Part shown: piece after piece, positions 25,380 to 33,846 of the stretch
Layout of the letters: each line of letters begins with the position of its first letter
Numbering within the stretch: position 1 is the first letter of the stretch
Assembly (NCBI RefSeq): GCF_900106975.1
Contig: NZ_FNNU01000001.1
Location: 680,260 to 744,259, forward strand
Direction: 5' to 3'
Length of the DNA stretch: 64,000 nucleotides
Source: Pseudomonas kuykendallii
Lineage (GTDB): Bacteria; Pseudomonadota; Gammaproteobacteria; Pseudomonadales; Pseudomonadaceae
Translations under genes and position numbers: made by a program
Notes under the pieces: model-generated
The model's database searches: none
Told to the model about the DNA's origin: nothing
What the model saw: only the letters and a program-made list of their open reading frames with translations

Positions 25380-25610
25380 TCAGTCGTTCTTCTGGTAGAT
25401 GATCTTCTTGCTGCCACCCTCGCAGCTGCCGACCACCATGTTGGCGTCCTCGACGTCGGCGACCGGTACGATCTCCAGCGTGTAGCTGGTGACATTGGCG
25501 GCCTGGATCTTCACCTCGATCTCCTGCTTCAGCTCCTCGCAGGATTTGGGCGCGGCGAGCGCCGTGTGACACAGCAGCGTGGCCATGGCGGCCACTGTCC
25601 AGCGCTTCAT
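25380..25610 (-). CDS. DUF1161 secreted small protein, copy 1
   Basis: A 76-residue protein with a Sec signal (TVAAMATLLCHTALA) and a mature part CEELKQEIEVKIQAANVTSYTLEIV...VVGSCEGGSKKIIYQK, the pattern of DUF1161. Two cysteines (CEEL and GSCEGG) can form a disulfide. A second member of the family lies at 30408-30632. The function is unknown. AGACCTAC precedes the ATG. Confidence 0.82.
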   Translation of the reverse strand: MKRWTVAAMATLLCHTALAAPKSCEELKQEIEVKIQAANVTSYTLEIVPVADVEDANMVVGSCEGGSKKIIYQKND

Positions 25611-25650
25611 GTAGGTCTCCCCGGGGCTCGATCAGGCTGTTCTAGCTGGG

Positions 25651-26709
25651 TTAGAGCAAGGACGCCAGCGCCTGTTCCCGCCCGGCCGCCGGCAACCGGC
25701 CGATTTCCGCGGCGCGCCGATAGAACTCGCGCCAGTCGCCATTCGCCCGCTGGAACAGCACGGCGAAGGCCTCCACCCACTGGTCGTAGAGACCGAACGG
25801 CAGTAGGCGGGCATTGTTCAGCGGCTGCGCCATCCAGGCGTCGTAGCGCGTGTCACCGCCCCACTGCCCATCACGCAGGGTGCGATATTCGGCACGCAGT
25901 CGCTCGAACTCGGTGGCCTTTCCGGCCCCTTTCTGCGCAGCGTCGAGCGGTTCGGCGTAGAGGGCCTGCAGGCGTTCCCGGCTGGTCAGGATCAGCTCGG
26001 TGAACTGTCGACGCTGCCGCTCCTGACGGGCATCCGGCGCTGGCAGGCAGCGGGCGATGCGCCACTCGCGAAGGCCCTGTTGCTCGACGAAGCTGGCGAA
26101 GGACTCGTTGAACGCGGTGTCGTCGGCCACATAAAGCTGCTGGTGCGCCAGCTCGTGGAAGATCGTCGCGGCGAGGCGGTCGTCGTCCCAGCGCAGCATG
26201 CTGCTGAGCAGCGGATCGTCGAACCAGCCGAGGGTCGAGTAGGCCTCGACGCCGCCGACGTAGGTGTCCAGCCCCTCCTCGCTCAGCAGCGCCGCGGCGC
26301 CGCGCGCCCGGCCCTGCTGGTAATAGCCGCGATAGGCCACGCAGCCGGCGATGGGGAAGCAGTGCTCCACCGGCGCCAGCGAGTAGCGCGGCGTGGCGAA
26401 GACGTTCCACACCACGAACGGCCGCCCGATGTCGGCGTAGACGCGGTAGCTGCGGTTGTCCGGCAGGTGCAGGGCGGCGCTGGCGAAGCGCCGCGCCTGC
26501 TGCGCCAGCGCCAGCCGCTGGCGCAGGTGCGGGTCGCGCGCGGGGTCGGCGAGCACCGCGTCGATGGGTTCGCGCTGGCGCAGCACCTGCAGCTGGCCCT
26601 GCAGCAACTGCCCGTAATAGCTGGAGCAACCGCTCAACGCGAGGCACAGCAGCAGGGGAACCCAACGCAGGGCGCGGTTGTCGAGTAACGGGATATTTGG
26701 CGGCGACAT
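25651..26709 (-). CDS. Putative aminopeptidase lipoprotein (PF10023-type)
   Basis: A 352-residue protein with a lipobox (LLLCLALSGC, Cys28). The zinc-protease motif FHELAHQQLYV is near residue 185, with a downstream NESFASFVEQQG that can give the third ligand. The SSYYGQLLQGQLQVL start and the EAYSTLGWFDDPLLSSM segment fit the family annotated as putative aminopeptidase. No substrate is known. ATG 26709 was chosen at the lipoprotein signal. It lies on the minus strand, divergent from the twin lipoproteins. Confidence 0.8.
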   Translation of the reverse strand: MSPPNIPLLDNRALRWVPLLLCLALSGCSSYYGQLLQGQLQVLRQREPIDAVLADPARDPHLRQRLALAQQARRFASAALHLPDNRSYRVYADIGRPFVVWNVFATPRYSLAPVEHCFPIAGCVAYRGYYQQGRARGAAALLSEEGLDTYVGGVEAYSTLGWFDDPLLSSMLRWDDDRLAATIFHELAHQQLYVADDTAFNESFASFVEQQGLREWRIARCLPAPDARQERQRRQFTELILTSRERLQALYAEPLDAAQKGAGKATEFERLRAEYRTLRDGQWGGDTRYDAWMAQPLNNARLLPFGLYDQWVEAFAVLFQRANGDWREFYRRAAEIGRLPAAGREQALASLL

Positions 26710-26783
26710 GCCGGCGACCCTATCCCATCGCGGCAGTGCGCTCCAGCGCCGCCGCGCTTCGATCACCCCGACTGGAGACGCCG

Positions 26784-27194
26784 ATGCGTGCCGCCCTTCT
26801 CTGCCTGAGCCTGCTGACCCTGCACGGATGCTCGCTGTGGATGCCCAGGCCCGACCCGAACCAGGCCTGGGTCGACCTCGATGCCAAGGGCGTCCCGCCG
26901 CTGGCGCTGGAAGTGGACGACAAGCCGCTGGAGGACGATCGCTACTTCCAGGTCGAGCCGGGTAGCCACGCGCTGACGGTGCGTTATCGCTTCGAGGTCA
27001 GCGCGGCGAATACCGGCCACGACCAGCCGCTGCAGCGCGACTGCCGGCTGACGCTCAAGTACGACGACTTCGATGCCGGCGGTCGCTATCGCCTGGAGGC
27101 GGGCGAATGGGGCTTCCGCCCGTGGGTCAAACTCTACGACCAGCAGAACCAACTGCTCGGCCGTGGCCAGGAACAACGCTGCGGTGGCGTATAG
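26784..27194 (+). CDS. Small lipoprotein of unknown function, twin 1
   Basis: A 136-residue lipoprotein (LSLLTLHGC, Cys16). It has the sequence PDPNQAWVDLDAKGVPPLALEVDDKPLEDDRYFQVEPGSHALTVRY and a C-terminal pair of cysteines. I do not recognise a named family. The next gene is a clear paralogue sharing PDPN-AWVD, DDRYFQV-PG-H-L-VRY, C-L-VRYD and RYRLEA. The beta-rich core resembles carbohydrate-binding-like sandwich folds, which is only a guess. Confidence 0.7.
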   Translation: MRAALLCLSLLTLHGCSLWMPRPDPNQAWVDLDAKGVPPLALEVDDKPLEDDRYFQVEPGSHALTVRYRFEVSAANTGHDQPLQRDCRLTLKYDDFDAGGRYRLEAGEWGFRPWVKLYDQQNQLLGRGQEQRCGGV

Positions 27195-27229
27195 CGGTTA
27201 TTCTGCGGTCCCCAGACGAGGACTCCACG

Positions 27230-27646
27230 ATGCGTAACCTGGCCGTTTTCCTGATGTTGCCGCTGCTGCACGCCTGCGCGGCGGCGCTTCCGAAACCCGA
27301 TCCGAACCTCGCCTGGGTCGACGTGCGGGCGGTGCCGGTCGGCGACATCTCGGCCGATCGGCTGGACGGCAAGCGCCTCGACGATGCGCGCTACTTCCAG
27401 GTCGGCCCCGGCGCCCACGAGCTGGACGTGCGCTATCAGTACGAGGTCAACCGCGGCGGCGGCGTCGATTCCAGCGGCCCGTCCCAGGTCACCTGCTACC
27501 TGCGCGTGCGCTACGACGGTTTCATCCCCGGCCAGCGCTACCGCCTGGAAGCGCGGCCGCTGGTGCTCAAGGCGCAGGGCTGGCTGTATGGCGAAGGGCG
27601 CGAGCCGCTGGCGAGCGCCAAGCTGCTGCGCTGCGGCCCCTACTGA
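27230..27646 (+). CDS. Small lipoprotein of unknown function, twin 2
   Basis: A 138-residue paralogue of the preceding gene, with lipobox LMLPLLHAC (Cys16), KPDPNLAWVDVRAVPVGDISADRLDGKRLDDARYFQVGPGAHELDVRY and the ending KLLRCGPY. ATG 27230 is preceded by GACGAGGA. It lies 35 bp after twin 1 on the same strand. The pair arose by tandem duplication and has diverged considerably, so both copies are probably maintained by selection. Confidence 0.7.
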   Translation: MRNLAVFLMLPLLHACAAALPKPDPNLAWVDVRAVPVGDISADRLDGKRLDDARYFQVGPGAHELDVRYQYEVNRGGGVDSSGPSQVTCYLRVRYDGFIPGQRYRLEARPLVLKAQGWLYGEGREPLASAKLLRCGPY

Positions 27647-27730
27647 AACCCGGCGGAACCTGAACCGCCGCCCGGGCATCGAAAAACCGTGGGCCTACTC
27701 CGGGCTCGATGAGCGGGCTACTCGTTTCCC

Positions 27731-29101
27731 ATGAATTTCACCCAATGGATGGCCGTGCTCGGCCTCCTGTTGCTGGCGCTGGCCCTGGCCTCGGCATTCC
27801 TGCGCTGGCTGCCGGTCACCACCTCGATCCTCTACCTGGCCTTCGGCGTTGTCATCGGCCAGTTCGGCATCGGCCTCTGGCATGCCGATTTCGACCAGAT
27901 CTCGGTCTGGCTGGAGCACCTCGCCGAAGTCGCCGTACTGGTCTCGCTGTTCGCCAGCGGGATCAAGCTGCGCCTGCCGTTCCGCGACCCAGCCTGGCTC
28001 AGCGCCTACCTGCTGGTCGGCCCGGTGATGCTGCTGTGCATCGGCGGCGTGGCGCTGCTCGGGCATTACGGCTTCGGCCTGAGCTGGGGCGTCGCGGTGC
28101 TGATCGGCGCGATCCTCGCCCCCACCGATCCGGTGCTCGCCAGCCTGGTGCAGGTCAACCACGCCAGCGACTGCGACCGCGTGCGTTACGGCCTCACCGG
28201 CGAGGCCGGCTTCAACGACGGCGTGGCCTTCCCCTTCGTGGTCTTCGGCCTGCTGCTGATCGAATACGGCGGCGGCTCCTGGGCGTGGGTCGACGACTGG
28301 TTCTGGCAGCGCCTGCTGTGGGCGGTGCCGGCCGGGCTGGCGAGCGGTTTCGTGCTCGGCAAACTGGTCGGCCGGCTGGCGATCTACCTGCGCGCGCGGC
28401 ACGCCGAAACCGGCATCTCGCCCAACGATTTCCTCGCCCTGGCGCTGATCGCGCTGTCCTACGTGATCGCCGAATCCATCGGCGCCTGGGGCTTCCTGGC
28501 CACCTTCGCCGCGGGCGTCGGCCTGCGTCACGCGGAGATTTCCTCCAGCGGCTATGCCGCCGAGCCGGCCGAGCACATCACGCGCAAGGTCCTGCCGCGC
28601 CTGGCAGGCGAGATCCCGCAGAAGCTCGACGTCGACGGCATGCGCATCGACGAGCCGAAGATCGCCGCCGGCGTGCTGATGAGCGACATCCTCAGCTTCG
28701 GCAACCTGCTCGAACGCAGCCTGGAAGTGCTGCTGGTGACCATCCTCGGCGTGGTGCTGACGGCGCACTGGGACTGGCGCGCGGTGCCGCTGGGCCTCGC
28801 GCTGTTCGCGGTAATCCGGCCGCTGTCGGTGTGGCTGGTGTTCCCGCGCAGCCTGGTCACCCGGCCGCAGCGGCGCCTGCTCGGCTGGTTCGGCATCCGC
28901 GGCATCGGCAGCCTGTACTACCTGTGCTACGCGCTGAACCATCACCTGCAGGAGTCGGCGCGGGTGGACGTCACCGACCTGACGCTGTCGGTGGTCGCGC
29001 TGAGCATCCTCGTCCACGGCCTGACCACCCAGCCGTTGCTGAGCCGCTACGAGAAACGCTACGCCGCGCAGATTCCCTGCGCGCAGCCCGACAAGGGCTG
29101 A
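27731..29101 (+). CDS. Cation/proton antiporter (CPA1, NhaP-like)
   Basis: A 456-residue membrane protein with about 12 helices. The ion-site helix reads LIGAILAPTDPVLASLVQ, and the following GLTGEAGFNDGVAFPFVVFGLLL carries the conserved ND pair of CPA1 antiporters. It probably exchanges Na+ or K+ for H+. The C-terminus is short (SRYEKRYAAQIPCAQPDKG) and lacks the long regulatory tail of larger NhaP proteins. It appears to be a single transcription unit. Confidence 0.85.
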   Translation: MNFTQWMAVLGLLLLALALASAFLRWLPVTTSILYLAFGVVIGQFGIGLWHADFDQISVWLEHLAEVAVLVSLFASGIKLRLPFRDPAWLSAYLLVGPVMLLCIGGVALLGHYGFGLSWGVAVLIGAILAPTDPVLASLVQVNHASDCDRVRYGLTGEAGFNDGVAFPFVVFGLLLIEYGGGSWAWVDDWFWQRLLWAVPAGLASGFVLGKLVGRLAIYLRARHAETGISPNDFLALALIALSYVIAESIGAWGFLATFAAGVGLRHAEISSSGYAAEPAEHITRKVLPRLAGEIPQKLDVDGMRIDEPKIAAGVLMSDILSFGNLLERSLEVLLVTILGVVLTAHWDWRAVPLGLALFAVIRPLSVWLVFPRSLVTRPQRRLLGWFGIRGIGSLYYLCYALNHHLQESARVDVTDLTLSVVALSILVHGLTTQPLLSRYEKRYAAQIPCAQPDKG

Positions 29102-29198
29102 CGGCGGACCAGCGCCGCGTCCGTCGGGATTGCGGCGTGCGGGCTTGTCTTCGGCATGCCGCGCCCGCATCTAGCCCTCATACAACGAGGTGAACGAC

Positions 29199-30200
29199 AT
29201 GTCCCGACTCGCCAATACCCGTATTTCCACCCTCGACCTGGTGCCGATCCGCGACGATGGCAACGCCGCCCAGGCGCTGCGCAATTCGCTGTCGCTGGCG
29301 CGCCACGTCGAGAAGCTCGGCTTCACCCGCTTCTGGGTCGCCGAGCACCACAACATGGACGGCATCGCCAGTTCCGCCACCGCCGTGCTGCTCGGCTACC
29401 TGGCCGGCGGCACGTCGAGCATCCGCGTCGGTGCCGGCGGGATCATGTTGCCGAACCACGCGCCGCTGGTGATCGCCGAACAGTTCGGCACCCTGGAGGC
29501 GCTGTACCCGGGACGCATCGACCTCGGCCTGGGCCGCGCGCCCGGCGCCGACCAGTTCACCGCCCACGCGCTGCGTCGCGACCGCATGGGCAGCGCCGAC
29601 GATTTCCCGCGCGACGTGGAGGAACTGGAAAGGCTGCTCGGCCCGCGCCAGCCGAACCAGCGCGTGGTGGCGATGCCCGGCGCCGACAGCAACCTGCCGA
29701 TCTGGCTGCTCGGATCGAGCCTGTTCAGCGCGCAACTGGCGGCCGCCAAGGGCCTGCCCTACGCCTTCGCCTCGCACTTCGCGCCGCGTTACGTGCACGA
29801 GGCGATCCGCCTGTACCGGGAGAATTTCCGGCCTTCGGCGGTGCTCGACAAACCCTACGTGATGCTCGGCGTTCCGCTGATCGCCGCGGACGACGACGAG
29901 CAGGCCGAATTCCTCGCCACCACCGCATTCCAGCGCATCCTCGCCCTGCTGCGCGGCGAAAGCCTGGTGCTGCGCCCGCCGGTGGAAAGCATGCGCGGTC
30001 GCTGGCTGCCGCACGAGCAGGATGCGGTGGGGAATTTCTTCGGCATGGCGGTGATCGGCGGGCCGGAAAAGGTGCGCGCGCGGCTGGAAATCCTCCTCGA
30101 ACAGACCCAGGCCGACGAGCTGATCTTCACCTGCGACCTCTACGAACACGCCTCGCGGTTGCGCTCCTACGAAATCCTCGGGGAACTGCACGGCGCCTGA
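29199..30200 (+). CDS. Luciferase-like (LLM) flavin-dependent oxidoreductase
   Basis: A 333-residue TIM-barrel monooxygenase of the bacterial luciferase superfamily. Recognisable blocks are [72 protein letters not shown] and the C-terminal [18 protein letters not shown] 29199 was chosen because AGGTGA lies directly upstream. Members use FMNH2, and this subgroup includes proteins annotated as alkane monooxygenase-like, with substrate unknown. It is followed by a REP pair and is probably monocistronic. Confidence 0.85.
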   Translation: MSRLANTRISTLDLVPIRDDGNAAQALRNSLSLARHVEKLGFTRFWVAEHHNMDGIASSATAVLLGYLAGGTSSIRVGAGGIMLPNHAPLVIAEQFGTLEALYPGRIDLGLGRAPGADQFTAHALRRDRMGSADDFPRDVEELERLLGPRQPNQRVVAMPGADSNLPIWLLGSSLFSAQLAAAKGLPYAFASHFAPRYVHEAIRLYRENFRPSAVLDKPYVMLGVPLIAADDDEQAEFLATTAFQRILALLRGESLVLRPPVESMRGRWLPHEQDAVGNFFGMAVIGGPEKVRARLEILLEQTQADELIFTCDLYEHASRLRSYEILGELHGA

Positions 30201-30211
30201 TATCTCGGTTC

Positions 30212-30301
30212 GTAGGGTGGGCTTCAGCCCACCGCTATCCGCCCCACCGCCGCCCGCCTGGGTATCGGCGGCGATCATTGGTGGGCTGAAGCCCACCCTA
30301 C
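30212..30301. repeat. REP pair (BIME), GTAG type
   Basis: GTAGGGTGGGCTTCAGCCCACC and its inverted copy ending CCCTAC enclose about 46 bp. The pair begins 12 bp after the stop codon of the flavin oxidoreductase gene, the usual REP location. Confidence 0.85.
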
Positions 30302-30357
30302 GGTCTGGCGCGGGGCAACCTGCGGCGTGTGTTTCTAACGGAACATCGCCTCCGCGC

Positions 30358-30386
30358 AAAAAAAACGGCCCGATTCGGGCCGTTTT
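30358..30386 (-). terminator. Rho-independent terminator of the DUF1161 gene
   Basis: ACGGCCCG-ATT-CGGGCCGT forms a stem followed, in the minus direction, by eight T residues. It ends 22 bp after the stop of the minus-strand DUF1161 gene. A shorter T-run on the plus side may also stop readthrough from the left. Confidence 0.85.
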
Positions 30387-30407
30387 CGTACCTCGTGCGC
30401 GAGGAAA

Positions 30408-30632
30408 TCAGCCTTTGCGATAGACGATTTCCTTGCTGCCAGCTTCACAGCTGCCGACCACCTTGCCATCCGCCGCCGCGCCTTTGTCGACCACCTCGAG
30501 GGTGAAGCCCGACGCGCCCTTGGCCTCGATCTTCGCCGCGATTTCCGCCTTCAGTTCCTCACAGGGCTTGCCGGCGGCGAATGCCGAGGAAGCCAGCACG
30601 CTCAAGCCCACTGCCATCAGTACTCTTTTCAT
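30408..30632 (-). CDS. DUF1161 secreted small protein, copy 2
   Basis: A 74-residue protein with a signal peptide (VLMAVGLSVLASSAFA) and mature sequence GKPCEELKAEIAAKIEAKGASGFTLEVVDKG...KVVGSCEAGSKEIVYRK. It is clearly related to the product of 25380-25610, sharing CEELK-EI--KI, TLE(I/V)V, VVGSCE-GSK-I-Y-K. A strong terminator follows. The function is unknown. It is probably periplasmic with one disulfide. Confidence 0.82.
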   Translation of the reverse strand: MKRVLMAVGLSVLASSAFAAGKPCEELKAEIAAKIEAKGASGFTLEVVDKGAAADGKVVGSCEAGSKEIVYRKG

Positions 30633-30681
30633 CTTCGTTCCCTCGTTGGTTTACGACCCTGGTTTCCCCGTCTTCAGCGCC

Positions 30682-30897
30682 TTAGCTGTGCTCGACACGG
30701 AACCCGACTTTGATGGTGACCTGGTAATGCGCGACCGCACCGTTCTCGATGTGGCCACGGGTTTCGACGACTTCGAACCACTCCATCAGCTTGACGCTCT
30801 TCGACGCCTCGGCGAGTGCGTTGCTAATGGCATCTTCGATGGTAGTCGTGGATGAGCCAACCAGCTCGACCAGCTTGTAGGTGTGATGATCCGACAT
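30682..30897 (-). CDS. Dodecin family flavin-binding protein
   Basis: A 71-residue protein with the dodecin pattern [29 protein letters not shown]...[30 protein letters not shown]. Dodecins assemble into hollow dodecamers that store riboflavin or FMN, and the tryptophan in LMEWFEV is the residue that stacks on the isoalloxazine ring. AAGGGGAGAAAGGC lies upstream of the ATG. It is 49 bp upstream of DUF1161 on the same strand and may be co-transcribed. Confidence 0.9.
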   Translation of the reverse strand: MSDHHTYKLVELVGSSTTTIEDAISNALAEASKSVKLMEWFEVVETRGHIENGAVAHYQVTIKVGFRVEHS

Positions 30898-31020
30898 GCC
30901 TTTCTCCCCTTGGGATGAGTGATTGAAGCGTCGCGGGCTGGCCCGCCTACTTAATCAGGCCGGAGATGCACGGAAAAAGTTCGATGGCATGAACGAGGCG
31001 GCGTTTTCCGGCGCGGCGCG

Positions 31021-31239
31021 CTAGTCGGCGAGTCGCTCGTAGGCGAAGCCGAAGGCCTTGAACTCGCGGTTGAACCAGGTGCCCTTGGACGGCGCGGCGA
31101 GCAGCGCCCGATGGACTTCCGGCGGCACCCCGGCGTAGCGATAGCAGGCGCCACTGGCGAACTCGACCTCCAGCTCGGCGCTGTCCTCGCGGTAACCGAC
31201 GCTGCGCAGGCTGCTCGAGTCCACCGCTTCACGGCGCAT
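31021..31239 (-). CDS. KTSC-domain small protein
   Basis: A 72-residue protein that begins MRREAVDSSSLRSVGYREDSAELEVEFASGACYRYAGVPPEVHRALLAAPSKGTWFN (quoted in parts: SSSLRSVGY, YRYAGVP, SKGTWFN). The domain is named after a KTSC tetrapeptide, here replaced by KGTW. Family members are thought to bind nucleic acid, but this is not well established. It begins three bases after the stop of the ABC exporter gene and is likely to be co-transcribed with it. Confidence 0.75.
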   Translation of the reverse strand: MRREAVDSSSLRSVGYREDSAELEVEFASGACYRYAGVPPEVHRALLAAPSKGTWFNREFKAFGFAYERLAD

Positions 31240-31242
31240 GGC

Positions 31243-33030
31243 TCAGCCGCGGTCCGACTGCTCGTGCTTGAAGCCGGCCGCCTGGATCGTCCACAGCGAC
31301 TGGAACAGCCCGCCCTGGCGGCGCAGCTCGTCGGGCGGCCCGTCCTCGACGATGACGCCCTTCTGTAGCACGACGATGCGGTCGAAGCTGGCCAGCGTGG
31401 ACAGCCGGTGGGCCACGGCCACCACGGTGCGGCCCTGCATCAGGTCGGCCAGGGCGGCCTGGATTTCCGCTTCGGAATGGGTGTCCAGGGCCGAGGTCGC
31501 CTCGTCGAGGATCAGGATCGGCGAATCCTTGAGGAACGCGCGGGCGATGCCCAGACGTTGGCGCTGTCCGCCGGAGAGCATCACCCCACGCTCGCCCACC
31601 AGGGTGTCATAGCCCTGCGGCAGCTCGCGGATGAAGGCGTCGCAGAAGGCATTCTTCGCGGCCATCACCACGTCCTCGTCGGTGGCGTCCGGACGGCCGT
31701 AGCGGATGTTCTCGCGGATCGTCCGGTTGAACAGCGCGGCTTCCTGGGGGACTACCGCCAGACGCTCGCGCAGGCTGTCCTGGCTGACTTCGCTGATGTC
31801 CTGGCCGTCGATCATCACCCGCCCGGCCTGCGGGTCGTCGAGGCGCTGGATCAGGCTGATCAGGGTCGACTTGCCGGCGCCCGAGGAGCCGACGATGCCG
31901 ACCTTCTGCCCCGCCGGGATGCTCAGCTCGAAATGCTCGAACACGCGACGACCGTCGGGGTAGCGGAAGGTCACGTCGCGGAACTCGATCTGCCCCTGCG
32001 ACAGCGCCAGGTTGGCTTCCGGGTCGTCCAGCGCGTGCGGCTGCACGATGATCTTCAGGGTGTCGGCGATGGCGCCGAGCTGCTGCGTGGTGTCGACCAG
32101 CGCCAGCGCCAGCTCGCGCGAGCCGTGCAGGATGCGGAAGGTCAGCGTGCTGACCATCACCACGTCGCCGGCGCTGATGTTGCCGGTGCGCCACAGGCTG
32201 ATCGCCCAGATCAGCATGCCGCCGGCCATCACCGACAGGCAGATGTCGTGGATCACCCGGGCCTTTTCCAGGTACATCCAGCTGCGCCGGTGCGCCAGCG
32301 CCTCGACGCCGATCTCCTCGGCCAGGCGGCGGCTTTCGCGTTCGCGGGCGGAGAACGCCTTGATCGTCCAAACGTTGCTGACCACGTCCACCAGCTCGCC
32401 GCCGACCCGTGCGGCCTGGGCGGCGAAGCGCTGGTGCTTGGAGCGGCCGAGGATGCCGAACCCGGTGATCAGCGCCGCCACCAGCAGCACGAAGCCGATC
32501 AGCGTCACCGCCATGCGCACGTCGACGGTCAGCAGCACCAGCACCGCGCCGGCGAAATCCACGCAGGGCGGCATGATGCGCCAGGCCAGCCCGCCGAAGA
32601 TGGAGCCCGCCGCGGTGCCGGTGGCGGTGATGCGGTTGCCCAGCGCGCCGGCGAAGTGTTCGCTGAAGTAGCGCATCGGGTGGCCGGTGAGGTAGCGGAA
32701 CAGGTCGACGCGCACGTCGACGCAACTCGACACCACGGTGCGGCAGCCGAGCCAGCCGCCGGCGCGCCAGAACGCGTTCTCCAGCACGATCAGGCCGATG
32801 AACACCGCGAGAGGCGGCCATACCGCGGCGTTGACGCGGTCGTCGGTGGCCATCGCGTCCACCAGCAGCTTCATCCCGTACTGCACCGCCACGCCGCAGC
32901 CAGAAGCGCCGACGATGAGCAGGAACATGCCGCCGAAGTGCCAGGGCCGCTGACGCACGTAATGCATCAGGAAGGCCACCGGACGACTCGGCAGTACCGG
33001 CGTCGCCAGACGCGGGCTGGGGACGGTCAT
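31243..33030 (-). CDS. ABC exporter, fused permease and ATPase (MsbA/MDR-type)
   Basis: A 595-residue half-transporter that works as a homodimer. Six transmembrane helices occupy about residues 20-320 and the nucleotide-binding domain about 345-580, with Walker A GSSGAGKST, signature MLSGGQRQRLGIARA, Walker B ILILDEATSALD and the switch His in VVAVAHRLST. ATG 33030 was chosen at the family-like start. The substrate is unknown, with lipid or drug export typical. It is divergent from the second iron-sigma gene, about 300 bp away, and could belong functionally to that module. Confidence 0.85.
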   Translation of the reverse strand: MTVPSPRLATPVLPSRPVAFLMHYVRQRPWHFGGMFLLIVGASGCGVAVQYGMKLLVDAMATDDRVNAAVWPPLAVFIGLIVLENAFWRAGGWLGCRTVVSSCVDVRVDLFRYLTGHPMRYFSEHFAGALGNRITATGTAAGSIFGGLAWRIMPPCVDFAGAVLVLLTVDVRMAVTLIGFVLLVAALITGFGILGRSKHQRFAAQAARVGGELVDVVSNVWTIKAFSARERESRRLAEEIGVEALAHRRSWMYLEKARVIHDICLSVMAGGMLIWAISLWRTGNISAGDVVMVSTLTFRILHGSRELALALVDTTQQLGAIADTLKIIVQPHALDDPEANLALSQGQIEFRDVTFRYPDGRRVFEHFELSIPAGQKVGIVGSSGAGKSTLISLIQRLDDPQAGRVMIDGQDISEVSQDSLRERLAVVPQEAALFNRTIRENIRYGRPDATDEDVVMAAKNAFCDAFIRELPQGYDTLVGERGVMLSGGQRQRLGIARAFLKDSPILILDEATSALDTHSEAEIQAALADLMQGRTVVAVAHRLSTLASFDRIVVLQKGVIVEDGPPDELRRQGGLFQSLWTIQAAGFKHEQSDRG

Positions 33031-33327
33031 GGGCGCTGCACTCCAAAAAAGGCTACTGGCGTTCGACGGGCCAGGCCTGCTCCGGTTCAACCCGAATTCG
33101 CCGCCAGGGCGCGATGTCGGTTACCCGGCGCCTGATTTGCCGCGACGGGAGAGTGTCGGGTACGCAGGTCGCTCCAGCGGCTCATCCATCCTCCACCGGG
33201 TGGCATCGGCCCATCGTCAGCCGAAAGGCATCGTGGCGCGCGCCCTGCACTCGGGAATTCCCAATCACCCCGCCGCACCCGTAGAATTGCGACACGTTCT
33301 TATTTGAGATCTTTTCCAGGAGGCGGG

Positions 33328-33846
33328 ATGTCCACGGCATTTCCCGAACCGGCGTCCCATGCGCAGCTCGGTGCGCTCTATCAGGACCACCATGGCTGGC
33401 TGCAAGGCTGGTTGCGGCGGCGGCTGGGCGATCGCGAGCGGGCGGCGGATATCGCCCAGGACACCTTCCTGCGCCTGCTGGTGACGCGGCGCCTGCCCGG
33501 CGTCGGCGAGGGCCGCAGCTACCTGGCGCAGATCGCGCGCAACCTGGTCATCGACCAGTGGCGGCGCCAGCGCATCGAACAGGCCTACTTGGAAAGCCTG
33601 GCAGCGCTGCCGGAGCCCGAAACACCCTGTCTGGAAACCCGCGCCATCGTCATCGAGACCCTGCTGCGCATCGACACCATGCTCGACGGCATGCCGCCCA
33701 GGGTTCGCGAGGCCTTCCTGCTCTCGCAGTTCGAGGGGCTGACCTATCCGCAGATCGCCGAGCGCCTGCAGGTCAGCGTCAGCTCGGTGCAGAAGTACAT
33801 GATCCGCGCGATCCAGGCCTGCTATCAGGTGCTCTACGCCGAATGA
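33328..33846 (+). CDS. FecI-like ECF RNA polymerase sigma factor, second module
   Basis: A 172-residue sigma factor closely similar in layout to the product of 24782-25303: LYQDHHGWLQGWLRRRLGDRERAADIAQDTFLRLL in region 2 and GLTYPQIAERLQVSVSSVQKYMIRAI in region 4. ATG 33328 has an excellent AGGAGG eight bases upstream. No convincing Fur box was found in its roughly 300-bp upstream region, unlike the first module. The anti-sigma start overlaps its stop. It should direct transcription of the receptor at 34935. Confidence 0.87.
   Translation: MSTAFPEPASHAQLGALYQDHHGWLQGWLRRRLGDRERAADIAQDTFLRLLVTRRLPGVGEGRSYLAQIARNLVIDQWRRQRIEQAYLESLAALPEPETPCLETRAIVIETLLRIDTMLDGMPPRVREAFLLSQFEGLTYPQIAERLQVSVSSVQKYMIRAIQACYQVLYAE

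Noticed and set aside
33270-33320. Fur box upstream of the second iron sigma factor
   Set aside because: Only a partial half-site-like sequence (CAAATAAGAA on the minus strand) was seen, too weak to annotate.
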